Of a stretch of 64,000 nt of DNA, positions 8,527-16,379 are shown piece after piece. Under the pieces are notes generated by a model, which worked only from the letters and a program-made list of their open reading frames with translations, was not told where the DNA came from and did no database searches. Each line of letters starts with the position of its first letter. The first letter of the stretch is position 1. The translations under genes and the position numbers were made by a program. Origin of the DNA: Rhodopirellula halodulae (GTDB taxonomy: Bacteria > Planctomycetota > Planctomycetia > Pirellulales > Pirellulaceae); the NCBI RefSeq assembly GCF_020966775.1, contig NZ_JAJKFV010000002.1:434001-498000 (forward strand), read 5' to 3'.

Positions 8527-8533
8527 TCTCCTT
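8527..8533 (-). promoter_or_regulatory. Shine-Dalgarno that sets the sigma factor start
   Basis: AAGGAGA on the minus strand, followed after six bases by GTG at 8520. The same AAGGAGA precedes the 108-aa gene (9033-9039). Confidence 0.6.
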
Positions 8534-8698
8534 GCCGGAGACAAGCCGAGGCGTAGGCGACCAAGCGATGCAGGCCAAAAAAAATCGGAGCAATTGCGTC
8601 GCACCAAATTGAATTGGTGTCGCCCACAATCGCCTCCGCTTTGCGGCCGGCTGAATGTCAGGTTTGTGTTGTAAGAACGGTTGACGCTGAGGTCTGCG

Positions 8699-9025
8699 TT
8701 AAGCCGCCGGCTCGACGACAATCATGCGAAAGGGCAAGCCGTGTTTCACTTCGAGGACATCGATTTCGCCGTCGCCCCGTTGATCGAAGTACTGGAACAG
8801 CTCGACGAGCGGACGCTTCAGCGTGAAGTCGGACTTGTCCGATTCGGGTCGTGGACCGTTCTCCGCCGAAAACTTGTGTTCGCGGACGATCTTGGACTCG
8901 TCATGCAGTTCCGGCTGGCCGCTGCGAAATCGGATGTGCTCCAGCCGGCCGAAATTGACTCGCTGAAGCGTTTCGACCAGAAGCTGGCGTTGAAGTGAAA
9001 GGGACGATTTGTGAACGAGTTCCAT
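8699..9025 (-). CDS. Hypothetical protein (108 aa)
   Basis: ATG 9025 (MELVHKSSLSLQRQ) has AAGGAGA at 9033-9039, so it is very probably translated. The protein begins with a helix-rich stretch, contains a charged middle (HDESKIVREHKF) and ends with alternating hydrophobic residues (GEIDVLEVKHGLPFRMIVVE) that look like a beta-hairpin. No family is recognised. It lies upstream of the sigma factor on the same strand and shares its ribosome binding site, suggesting coordinated expression. Function not assigned. Confidence 0.6.
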   Translation of the reverse strand: MELVHKSSLSLQRQLLVETLQRVNFGRLEHIRFRSGQPELHDESKIVREHKFSAENGPRPESDKSDFTLKRPLVELFQYFDQRGDGEIDVLEVKHGLPFRMIVVEPAA

Positions 9026-9284
9026 CGTGGGATCTCCTTAACGGATTGATCCGCGGCGACCAACGACAGGCAGTAAGAGTTGGCTCACCGGGACTTGTCC
9101 GATGTTGCGTCGATGTTTGGATCAACTGAACCTGTCGTCCCTTACTGGCGAAATCTCGTTGGCGGGTTGAAATTTCGCTCTGAATGCGACGAACAAATGG
9201 TGATTTGAAAGCGAATCGCCGAACGGAATGAACCGTGATTTTTCTGCGAGATTTTGGAATCGACTCGACGAAATTTCACGGTCA
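9026..9284. other. Probable promoter region of the leftward sigma/replication block
   Basis: A 259-bp non-coding gap, the largest between 1798 and 14.6 kb. It contains several loosely related motifs of the form CGAAATTTC or CGAAATCTCG (around 9147, 9170, 9248 and 9269), which could be operators. I could not fix a promoter. Confidence 0.3.
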
Positions 9285-10316
9285 CTAACCGTCGGCCTCA
9301 ATTCTGAAGACGGTGCGGTATCCCTTGATGGACCTGTCGTATTCGATCGATGTTCCCTCGATGCCCAGCGATGCGATCAGCTTTTTGTTCAGCTCCTGAG
9401 TTTGCTTTTTGACATTCTGAGCGGCGCCGCTGTCGCGCCAAGTTAAGACCCCGTGGTTGTCGGCGTAGGTGCGAAGCAATTGCCACTGCTTCACGGGCTT
9501 GGCGTTTCTACTGTTGGCCATTCCAAGTTGCGTGTAGTGGTAGATGCCGGACGATCCTGGGACGCTGACGCGAATGGTCTCGTAATCAACAAAGTGAATC
9601 TGGACGGAGTTCCAAGTTGTTCCGGCCGGAACGTCGAGACATTGGTTTTGCGGCTTGGGCTCCGGTGGCGGAATGTGTTGTCGGCGGAAGTCCGTTAAAC
9701 GCTGCATCGCAGAATCGTTGAGCGTGACGATGCCTCGATCGCCGAGTTCGGTGCATTGCGGCAACGCTAATTCAATCGATTGCATCCGTTGCAACATCAA
9801 TTGCGAGTTTGCATCGAGATCCCCACCGCTGCTCCGAAAGATCACGCATGGTTTATTGCTGACAGCTGCGAGATAAACCAGCGAAGCGTCCAAGTCACCG
9901 CTCGCATAGAAGATTGAAAGCTGGACACTTGGAGAGTGTGAATCGACCGCGATCCGAGAAAGTCCTTCAGCCTCTCGAACCTCGTGATAGTCCCATCGCC
10001 AGTCAGCCGCCCGGCAGATACTGCGAAAGATCAGCGGCACATTGACACGGAAGACAACGGCGTCGCGTCGAGGCAACGTTTGAGTTTCCATCGTCGTCGC
10101 ATCCGTTGCGTAGATGGACTGCTGATCGCGGACCTCGACATCCCACCAAGTCCATTCGCAGGTTGAACCCGGGATGTGACTGCCGAGCTGGTCCGTCGCC
10201 AGCAAGAGATGCTCGAAGAATGGCAATTGCTCGCCGAGCATCTGACGCCAATGAGCAAGCGTCGTCTCATTTCTGCAACGCCTAGCTGCCCGCCAGAACG
10301 GCTCCATCGATCGCAT
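9285..10316 (-). CDS. Uncharacterised protein with C-terminal winged-helix-like domain
   Basis: The product (343 aa from ATG 10316, MRSMEPFWRAARR) is not recognised over most of its length. The last 70 residues (WQLLRTYADNHGVLTW, then IASLGIEGTSIEY and KGYRTVFRI) follow the spacing of a winged-helix DNA-binding domain with a C-terminal beta hairpin, as in OmpR-type output domains. A proline linker (PPPEPKPQ) precedes it. The ORF opens further upstream, but that part overlaps the neighbouring gene; ATG 10316 or 10307 gives an overlap of about 30 bases and coupled translation. The pair may form a two-protein module. DNA binding is inferred from pattern only. Confidence 0.6.
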   Translation of the reverse strand: MRSMEPFWRAARRCRNETTLAHWRQMLGEQLPFFEHLLLATDQLGSHIPGSTCEWTWWDVEVRDQQSIYATDATTMETQTLPRRDAVVFRVNVPLIFRSICRAADWRWDYHEVREAEGLSRIAVDSHSPSVQLSIFYASGDLDASLVYLAAVSNKPCVIFRSSGGDLDANSQLMLQRMQSIELALPQCTELGDRGIVTLNDSAMQRLTDFRRQHIPPPEPKPQNQCLDVPAGTTWNSVQIHFVDYETIRVSVPGSSGIYHYTQLGMANSRNAKPVKQWQLLRTYADNHGVLTWRDSGAAQNVKKQTQELNKKLIASLGIEGTSIEYDRSIKGYRTVFRIEADG

Positions 10317-11487
10317 AGGGCTGCCAGTCTTGCTCGGTGATGAAGCCTCGGTCACGAAGGAATCGTTCGACGATTTCGCTATCGCCATCGCGACTGTAGA
10401 TTGCGACGTTGGGAGGTTTGATTGTCACGACTCGGGATCGTCGGCTGGATGCGAAAAGCAGATTGAACTTCGCTTCCGTCAAACGAATGTCCTCGTAGCC
10501 TTGGCGTGCAAGCCACTGCATTCTTTGCTCCAAGACTTCGAGTACATCCTGTCGTCTGGAGGTCAGTTCCTCGGGTTTGTGCCCTGGTAGCAACATCTTG
10601 ACCGAGTGACATTCGACACTCGTCAGCTCTTCGATCATCGCGACCGATAATGCAGCCTCGCCGTATTCCAGCAGCGGACCCAGCGTGAACTTTTCGCCCG
10701 GCGGAAACATCTCTTCGTTGCCGAACAAATGCTTGCCAATCAAGCGTCGGTAGATCTCGCGTTGCGGGATAGTTTCAGCGTTGATTCGCAACTCGCCAAT
10801 CAGTTTGTCGAACACCGCGACATCATGCTTCAGAGGCCGACAGATGAGCGATTCCGGCAATCCCTGCTCGAGTACATCCAATCGACGCATTGGTGTGCCA
10901 TGGCTGACGAAGACATACAGCGAACCGTCGTTCTGATTGCACTGCGCTGCGGCCCCTCGGCCACAACCGCGTCGATAGAACCATTGGTCGAGGTCTCGGG
11001 TCAATGTGCGAGTCCCCATCGCGAGATCCGTCACTAGTTTCGGCGGCGATGACGATTGTGACTGAAACGATGCAAACGCTCGTCGCGATTGCGCGGAATG
11101 ATGGCTGAGCATTCGTTCTGCTCGATCGCGATCGCGGAGAAACGCTTCGATGGCCACGTCTCCGGGGAATGGATCGTCTTCGTTTTGAAATGTGTCGATC
11201 AGTCCGTCGATTTGATCAAACAGGAGATCGATTGTCGCTCGGCCGGTGAGGCCGTTCACGACATGCAATGCATCCAGAAGGGGCGATGGCGTATCCGCAT
11301 CGGGAGAAGCAAATACTTCAGAGAGCCTTTGAACGTATTCCTCGTGGGAAAGATCGTTCTGGTCCAGATGCAATTGCCTCGCAGAAAGGTAATCATGAAA
11401 CGGCTCCAGGAATTCCCGAAGCCGTTGTGGTTTGATCGATAGCAAGAATGGCAAGTTGGTGAATCGTTGATAGTTAAGGGTGTGCAT
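10282..11487 (-). CDS. Uncharacterised protein, partner of the winged-helix-like protein
   Basis: About 401 aa from ATG 11487 (MHTLNYQRFTN); ATG 11508 would add seven residues. Predominantly helical and charged, with a lone cysteine/glycine patch (FYRRGCGRGAAAQC) in the middle and a HGTPMRRLDVLEQGL segment. No P-loop, nuclease motif or membrane segment was recognised. Its 3' end overlaps the next gene by about 35 bases on the same strand, so the two are translated together. It is in the element between the HTH gene and the sigma factor. Function unknown; conserved partnership should be tested in other planctomycete genomes. Confidence 0.6.
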   Translation of the reverse strand: MHTLNYQRFTNLPFLLSIKPQRLREFLEPFHDYLSARQLHLDQNDLSHEEYVQRLSEVFASPDADTPSPLLDALHVVNGLTGRATIDLLFDQIDGLIDTFQNEDDPFPGDVAIEAFLRDRDRAERMLSHHSAQSRRAFASFQSQSSSPPKLVTDLAMGTRTLTRDLDQWFYRRGCGRGAAAQCNQNDGSLYVFVSHGTPMRRLDVLEQGLPESLICRPLKHDVAVFDKLIGELRINAETIPQREIYRRLIGKHLFGNEEMFPPGEKFTLGPLLEYGEAALSVAMIEELTSVECHSVKMLLPGHKPEELTSRRQDVLEVLEQRMQWLARQGYEDIRLTEAKFNLLFASSRRSRVVTIKPPNVAIYSRDGDSEIVERFLRDRGFITEQDWQPYAIDGAVLAGS

Positions 11488-11702
11488 CGATTGTCCAAAG
11501 CGGATCACGAACAGGTCATAAAGCGTCCATGGGGAAAAAGGTCAGTTCCATTCCGAATGGCTGATAAAGTGCGACGAGGCTGGGCGATGGCGGATTCCAC
11601 CACCGTTCCAATTGGGTCTCCGTTCCGCTCGTCCGTGGCCTGCTGTTCGAGCGATCTGATTGGGCATCCTGCCGATTCACCCAGCCCCGTCACTGAGAAT
11701 TG

Positions 11703-12047
11703 CTAGCATTGCGATAGTGGTGGACACGTTTGGTCACACGGCGAAAAGAAAACCGGTGAATACTTGGATAAAGTTCCAAATGCAGGGACGAATGCGGGAT
11801 CCGGAAGCGTTGATCGTTTGGGGAAAAGTTGTCGGAAGCCATCGAAGGCCAGGCGGTCCCATAGCGGCGAATCAAGAATGACGTCCAGTTTCTCGATCAG
11901 ATCGTCATCGCCTTCCTCGAACTCACCATGTTCCAACGAGGCCAGGTGCTGCGGAGAGATCCAAAGTTGCTGGGCGAGTTGTGCCTGTTCGAGGTGTTTT
12001 TCAAGGCGTCGAATGCGAATTTGAGCACCAAACGTTCGTGGGGTCAT
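11703..12047 (-). CDS. XRE-type helix-turn-helix protein
   Basis: A 114-aa protein whose first 65 residues form a Cro/CI-type HTH: FGAQIRIRRLEKHLEQAQLA, then QLWISPQHLASLEHGE, matching the helix-turn-helix followed by the LExG motif. ATG 12047 has GGAG upstream. The remaining 45 residues are less structured and end in a cysteine-containing tail. As a single small repressor-type gene in a recombinase-bearing element, it may control the element's own promoters. Target sites are not identified. Confidence 0.7.
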   Translation of the reverse strand: MTPRTFGAQIRIRRLEKHLEQAQLAQQLWISPQHLASLEHGEFEEGDDDLIEKLDVILDSPLWDRLAFDGFRQLFPKRSTLPDPAFVPAFGTLSKYSPVFFSPCDQTCPPLSQC

Positions 12048-12131
12048 CTGTCACTCCATCCTGGAAGCGGGAAACGATTTGCGGCCAGCCAGTGAAATTG
12101 CTGGCATTAACGAAAGCAGCGATGCCGGCGA

Positions 12132-12569
12132 TTATTGGGCGTCGGTGGACACGTTTGGTCCCAGCCGCGAGGAAAGTTCCCGCCACCTGTCTCGCTGGTG
12201 TTTCCAATTCGCGGTGAGGGTGATCGGCTGCATGTCGCGAACGGAAATTGGATCGCGGCCCTTGCGAATTTCCGGGGCGAACAGGATGGCTTCTTGGATG
12301 TCCGGAGCGAGCAATCGCAGGTTCATGATTTGGGTCACACGTGCTCGGGAAACCAGGCTGAGCCGCGCGAGCTCGGCGTAGTCCGTCACGACACCGTCGG
12401 CGATCAGTTCCTCGAACCGAATCGCCAACGCCATCAGCCTGGTCACTTTCATCAGACGCCCGTCTGGCAGATCATCTTCGTCCGGCTTCTCGTCGGTCGC
12501 GACTCGTCGCGATCCGGCCCCACGACGTTCAAAGGTCAGGTCAGCTTCGAAGACAATTGGTGAGTTCAT
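12132..12569 (-). CDS. ParB-like HTH protein next to the recombinase
   Basis: A 145-aa protein with an HTH in the centre: ELIADGVVTDYAELARLSLV followed by SRARVTQIMNLRLL and DIQEAILF, resembling the KorB/ParB-type HTH. Small proteins of this kind are repeatedly found beside serine recombinases with DUF2924 partners. The start ATG at 12569 overlaps the recombinase stop as ATGA, so it is the third gene of a tightly coupled set: DUF2924, recombinase, HTH. It might be a recombination directionality factor or a regulator; nothing in the sequence decides this. Confidence 0.65.
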   Translation of the reverse strand: MNSPIVFEADLTFERRGAGSRRVATDEKPDEDDLPDGRLMKVTRLMALAIRFEELIADGVVTDYAELARLSLVSRARVTQIMNLRLLAPDIQEAILFAPEIRKGRDPISVRDMQPITLTANWKHQRDRWRELSSRLGPNVSTDAQ

Positions 12570-14131
12570 TCGGTAGCCCCCGCAAGCAATCGTTGTTCAA
12601 TCACACCAATTCCTGAAGGATGAAACGCGATCGAGATCTTTCCGGCCTCGCCGTCGTACTCGATCGTTTGAATCAGCATCTGAATCAACTCGGTTTGTTC
12701 TCTGGGGACAAGCGATTGCCAGAGATCATCGAAGTGGGCTAACGTCTCGGTCGCCGAGTCCGGATCGACTTTGGATCGGGCGAGTTGATCGGATTCGATC
12801 CGAATGGTGGCCAAGCGTTTCTCGCCTTCACGGATCCGGTCTTGCAGGTCGGCCAGGATTCCCAGCATCACCGAGTCTTCGCCCATCGCCGGCAACTTGC
12901 GAAGCACTTCACCGAGTTGCGTTTGCCATAGGCTGAGATTCTTCAGTAGCAGATGTTCCTCATCGGCGAACGCTGCGATTTGGGTGCGAGATTGAACTTC
13001 GGCTTGTTCCATCACCTTCTTGGCAAGGTCCGAATCGCGGCCGATGCAACGAATCTGGTCGACGACGAAGCGTTCGATCTCGCCAGCCGGCACCGACTTG
13101 GTTGGACAGTTTGCCCAGCCTCGTTTTTGTGCCATGGCGCATACGTAGTACCGATAACGCTTGCCGTTCGGCTTCGTCGAATGCGAAGGAATCATGGTGC
13201 AATCGCAGGGTTTGCAGCGAAGCAGTCCTCGAAGCAATGCGCCGAACTTGTTTTTCACCTCGCCGCCGCCGGATCGTCCGTTGCGGTTCATGAGAGCTTG
13301 CACCTTCTTCCAGACTTCCTCGTCGACGATCGCTTCGTGTTCGCCCTCGTGGATTTCATCCTTGTACCTCAGCTTCCCAAGGTAGGTCACGTTCGTCAGC
13401 AGGCGGTGTAGGCTGGTTTTGCAGAACGGCCGGCCGCCACGCTGGGTACCCTTCCGCGTTGTCCATTGTTTGGCAACCCAGCAGCGGCGATCCAATTCTG
13501 CGACGACTCCCAACAATGACTTGCGTTCGAGGTACAAATCGAAGATGGCCCGAACGCGATCGGCCTCCATCGGATCGACGACCAACTTGGATGTTCCCTC
13601 CGGAACCGTATACCCGAGCACCGGCATCCCACCCGACCATTTGCCTCGACGTCGTGCAGCGGCGATCTTGTCTCGTGTTCGCTCCGAGATGATTTCGCGT
13701 TCGAACTGGGCAAAGGAGAGCAGAATGTTCAGCGTTAGCCGTCCCATACTGCAAGTCGTGTTGAACTGCTGGGTAACCGAAACGAATGACACCTTCTTTT
13801 GTTCGAACTCATCCATCATGCGAGAGAAGTCGAGCAACGATCGACTCAGACGGTCAACTTTGTAGACGACCACACAGTCGATCTTTCCCTTGTCGATGTC
13901 CGCCATCATTTGTTTGAGCGCCGGCCGGTCCATGTTCCCGCCGGTGAAACCACCGTCGTCGTAATGTGTCGGCAGTGCGACCCAACCTTCACTAGCTTGA
14001 CTGGCAATGAAGTTCTCGGCCGATGAACGTTGGGCATCAAGCGAGTTGAACTCCTGGTCGAGTCCTTCTTCGGTCGACTTCCGCGTGTAGATCGCGCAGC
14101 GGATCGTTTTCTCGGTTTCGGTCTTTTTCAT
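12566..14131 (-). CDS. Large serine recombinase (resolvase/invertase family)
   Basis: A 521-aa recombinase. The N-terminal catalytic domain has the nucleophile in IYTRKS (Ser19), then DGGFTGGNMDRPAL and VYKVDRLSRSL. A recombinase domain follows (VPEGTSKLVVDP, KTSLHRLLTNVTYLGK), then a zinc ribbon (LRCKPCDCTM ... YYVC ... NCPTK) and a coiled-coil region. This is the architecture of large serine integrases of phages and integrative elements. Start and stop each overlap a neighbour as ATGA (DUF2924 upstream, HTH downstream). It is likely the integrase of the 1-15.3 kb element; its attachment sites are not proven. Confidence 0.9.
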   Translation of the reverse strand: MKKTETEKTIRCAIYTRKSTEEGLDQEFNSLDAQRSSAENFIASQASEGWVALPTHYDDGGFTGGNMDRPALKQMMADIDKGKIDCVVVYKVDRLSRSLLDFSRMMDEFEQKKVSFVSVTQQFNTTCSMGRLTLNILLSFAQFEREIISERTRDKIAAARRRGKWSGGMPVLGYTVPEGTSKLVVDPMEADRVRAIFDLYLERKSLLGVVAELDRRCWVAKQWTTRKGTQRGGRPFCKTSLHRLLTNVTYLGKLRYKDEIHEGEHEAIVDEEVWKKVQALMNRNGRSGGGEVKNKFGALLRGLLRCKPCDCTMIPSHSTKPNGKRYRYYVCAMAQKRGWANCPTKSVPAGEIERFVVDQIRCIGRDSDLAKKVMEQAEVQSRTQIAAFADEEHLLLKNLSLWQTQLGEVLRKLPAMGEDSVMLGILADLQDRIREGEKRLATIRIESDQLARSKVDPDSATETLAHFDDLWQSLVPREQTELIQMLIQTIEYDGEAGKISIAFHPSGIGVIEQRLLAGATE

Positions 14132-14622
14132 GGATCCGCCTTTTGAATGTTGAAGAATGCGTAGCCGCTGCAGTGCTGGCCGGTGATCGCTTTCGCCACC
14201 GCGGTCAGTGACTTGTAAAATTCGCCGTCGTACTCAAAGCCGTCTTGGCGGACTTTGCAGATATGGAGTTGTCCCTTGTATTTGCGGGTGATGAGGTTTC
14301 CGGGTGGAGGAAGCCGCTTGTCGATCGATGGCCGGAATGACTCCGTCAATTTGCGGTCCGGCGGCGGCTTCGGTTTGGGCGTTTCCGGCGGAGGCGACAT
14401 GCGGACGTCAGAATCGCATGCGATCTCCAACGCTCGCTGACGAGCCCGTTTGGAAATGTCGCCTTCTTTGTTCGATTGCATCCGCCATGCGATTCGCTTG
14501 ATCAGCCAATCCTTGTTCGACGCATTGGTCGCTTCGCCGAAAACTTCGGCGTACTGCTTGCGAAGGTCGCGGACGGAGCATTTCTCCATCTTCCGAACCT
14601 CCCTGGTCACGTTCAGTGCCAT
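14128..14622 (-). CDS. DUF2924 protein
   Basis: A 164-aa protein with the DUF2924 pattern: short N-terminal helix SVRDLRKQYAEVFG, SNKDWLIKRIAWRMQ, then after a proline-rich linker PPGNLITRKYKGQLHICKV, FEYDGEFYKSLTAVAKAITG and SGYAFFNI. DUF2924 genes lie immediately upstream of serine recombinases in many bacterial elements; the function is not established, and the C-terminal part looks like a small DNA-associating domain. ATG 14622 has AAGGAGA upstream. Its stop overlaps the recombinase start as ATGA. Confidence 0.85.
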   Translation of the reverse strand: MALNVTREVRKMEKCSVRDLRKQYAEVFGEATNASNKDWLIKRIAWRMQSNKEGDISKRARQRALEIACDSDVRMSPPPETPKPKPPPDRKLTESFRPSIDKRLPPPGNLITRKYKGQLHICKVRQDGFEYDGEFYKSLTAVAKAITGQHCSGYAFFNIQKADP

Positions 14623-14656
14623 CGGTTGGGTCTCCTTCTCGAGAATCTCGGGTGCG

Positions 14657-14956
14657 TTAACCGTTGTGGACAGTCAGCCCAGAGTCGGGAGAAGACTCAA
14701 GCCGAGATGCGGCTGAGTCGCCAGAGGTTTCCGAGGGTTCGGTGCCGTCTTGTTCGGTCGTTTTGCTCAATCCGCCGCGGCCGTTCAATCGGGCCAGTGC
14801 GATCCCGAGAAGTTCGACAACGCGGCGTTGATGCTGATCGGCGGTGTTTTGATCGATCGGTTGTTCAATCTCTTCGCCTGCTTCATCGAGTTGTTGACGC
14901 ATTTGGTGGACAGAGTGTCGGTGGATGGCAGGATCGGGTTCGGTGCCTCGTTGCAT
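14657..14956 (-). CDS. Small protein, first member of a tandem pair
   Basis: A 99-aa ORF (MQRGTEPDPAIHRH...). The C-terminal 57 residues match the next ORF upstream: RRVVELLGIALARLNGRGGL and GDSAASRLES here, QRVVEILAVGLTRLNRRAGL and GDSAASRLES there. The DNA is similar with an offset of 332 bases, so the pair arose by tandem duplication. The shared VVE-hydrophobic-RLN helix is the only structured part. The start has no strong ribosome binding site. It lies 34 bases upstream of DUF2924 on the same strand. No known family. Confidence 0.5.
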   Translation of the reverse strand: MQRGTEPDPAIHRHSVHQMRQQLDEAGEEIEQPIDQNTADQHQRRVVELLGIALARLNGRGGLSKTTEQDGTEPSETSGDSAASRLESSPDSGLTVHNG

Positions 14957-14988
14957 CAGTAGTCTCGTTTGCGGAAATCTGAAACGGG

Positions 14989-15222
14989 TTAACGGTTGGG
15001 AACAGTCAGCCCAGAATCCGAAAGAGACTCAAGCCGAGATGCGGCGGAGTCGCCAGAGATTGGCAAAGAAGTGGAACCATCCCGCTCAGTTGCTTGGGAC
15101 AGTCCGGCTCGACGATTCAGACGCGTCAGTCCGACCGCCAGGATTTCGACGACACGTTGTTCACGCTGCTCAGCGGAAAGCTCGCCAGCAGATAGGTCTT
15201 CGGTGAGATAAAGCGATGACAC
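14989..15222 (-). CDS. Small protein, second member of a tandem pair
   Basis: The paralogue of the ORF at 14657-14956. I prefer GTG 15222 (VSSLYLTEDL, 77 aa) because GAGGAGC lies six bases upstream (15228-15234); ATG 15246 would add eight residues. The C-terminus EQRVVEILAVGLTRLNRRAG then GDSAASRLES is nearly shared with its neighbour. It is the first gene of the leftward element on this side. Conservation of the amino-acid pattern between the copies supports real coding. Function unknown. Confidence 0.5.
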   Translation of the reverse strand: MSSLYLTEDLSAGELSAEQREQRVVEILAVGLTRLNRRAGLSQATERDGSTSLPISGDSAASRLESLSDSGLTVPNR

Positions 15223-15316
15223 AGAATGCTCCTCAATTGGAAACAATCCGAGCCAAGTGCCTGCGATACTCGCCCAGCCAAAGCCTACGGAGAAGAAGTT
15301 AACAGCCGATGAGACT

Positions 15317-15346
15317 TACCTACCCGGTTCACGCCCGGGCCGACGA
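15317..15346. repeat. 30-bp direct repeat, copy 2 (possible attachment-type site)
   Basis: Same orientation and 27 of 30 positions as 7895-7924. Here it is intergenic, between the first leftward gene of the element and the first rightward gene (RlaP). Read on the minus strand, both copies encode SSAR plus one residue and a stop in the same frame, so this copy could instead be a remnant of a gene end. Confidence 0.5.
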
Positions 15347-15443
15347 ATGAGATTCGCTCCAGCAGAACCCATCTAGCTAAAATTTGTCTCTCTCGTGTCG
15401 TCCAATCAACTCCAAGGTGTCACGCTCCATAGGGAAGCTTTCA

Positions 15444-16379
15444 GTGACGGAACATTCGCTTATCTACAGTGTCGGCACGCAGGTGGTCGCTCAAAAAGAG
15501 GTCATGGCGGCGGGTGATCGTATTGCGCACCCGGCGGGCGCTGTCGGTGTGATCGTCCGGTCGCCAGTCGATCGCACCCATGCGTACCGCGTGAAGTTCA
15601 GTGACGGTTTCGAGGCTCCGATCCATCACGACCAACTTGTTCGACTGGCGGAATTCAAATCCAACAGCATCCGTGATAACGACGCACCGCTGATGAGTTC
15701 GGGCTTGTACGATCGCGTGATCTATCGCTGTGTGATCGGATCGCGGGCTTACGGCTTGGAAGACGAAGCGTCGGATACCGATCGCCGTGGAATCTACTTG
15801 CCGGCGGCTGACCTGCACTGGTCGCTGTTCGGGGTTCCGGAGCAACTAGAAAACGATGAGACGCAAGAGGTTTACTGGGAGCTGCAGAAGTTTATCGTTC
15901 TCGCACTGAAGGCGAACCCGAATGTGCTCGAGTGCCTCTATTCCCCAATCGTTGAGTCGGCGACTTCGCTGGGCGAAGAACTGCTCGAAATGCGATCTGC
16001 ATTCCTCTCGAAGCTCATCTTCCAGACGTTCTCTGGGTACGTTGCATCGCAGTTCAAAAAGATGCAAACCGACATCCGCAATCAGGGGCGAGTGAAGTGG
16101 AAGCACGTGATGCACTTGGTTCGGTTGCTGCTGTCGGGAACCCATGTCTTGCGTTCAGGCGAGATGATGGTGGACGTTGGCCAGTATCGAGGTCAATTGT
16201 TGACGATCAAACGAGGTGAGATGCCGTTCGCCGAAGCAGACTCGTGGCGGAAGGAACTGCAAAACGATTTTGAGTCTGCGTTCAAAACAACCAAGCTCCC
16301 AGAGCGTCCCGACTACGAGCGTGCCAACGCATTCCTAGTCGACGCACGCCGGCGAGCGATGGGAGAGTCATTGCCATGA
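15444..16379 (+). CDS. RlaP-type nucleotidyltransferase, first of pair
   Basis: A polymerase-beta superfamily nucleotidyltransferase of the COG3541/RlaP group. The active-site motif is IGSRAYGLEDEASDTDRRGIY (Gly-Ser, then SDTD with the metal-binding acids); a helical C-terminal domain has KWKHVMHLVRLLLSGTHVLRSGE. About 60 residues precede the catalytic domain (HPAGAVGVIVRSPVDRTHAY, DGFEAPIHHDQL), resembling a small beta-barrel. I prefer GTG 15444 (GGGAAG upstream); TTG 15384 or GTG 15417 are possible. The stop overlaps the second nucleotidyltransferase as ATGA. RlaP proteins are predicted partners in RNA repair; the substrate is unknown. Confidence 0.8.
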   Translation: MTEHSLIYSVGTQVVAQKEVMAAGDRIAHPAGAVGVIVRSPVDRTHAYRVKFSDGFEAPIHHDQLVRLAEFKSNSIRDNDAPLMSSGLYDRVIYRCVIGSRAYGLEDEASDTDRRGIYLPAADLHWSLFGVPEQLENDETQEVYWELQKFIVLALKANPNVLECLYSPIVESATSLGEELLEMRSAFLSKLIFQTFSGYVASQFKKMQTDIRNQGRVKWKHVMHLVRLLLSGTHVLRSGEMMVDVGQYRGQLLTIKRGEMPFAEADSWRKELQNDFESAFKTTKLPERPDYERANAFLVDARRRAMGESLP

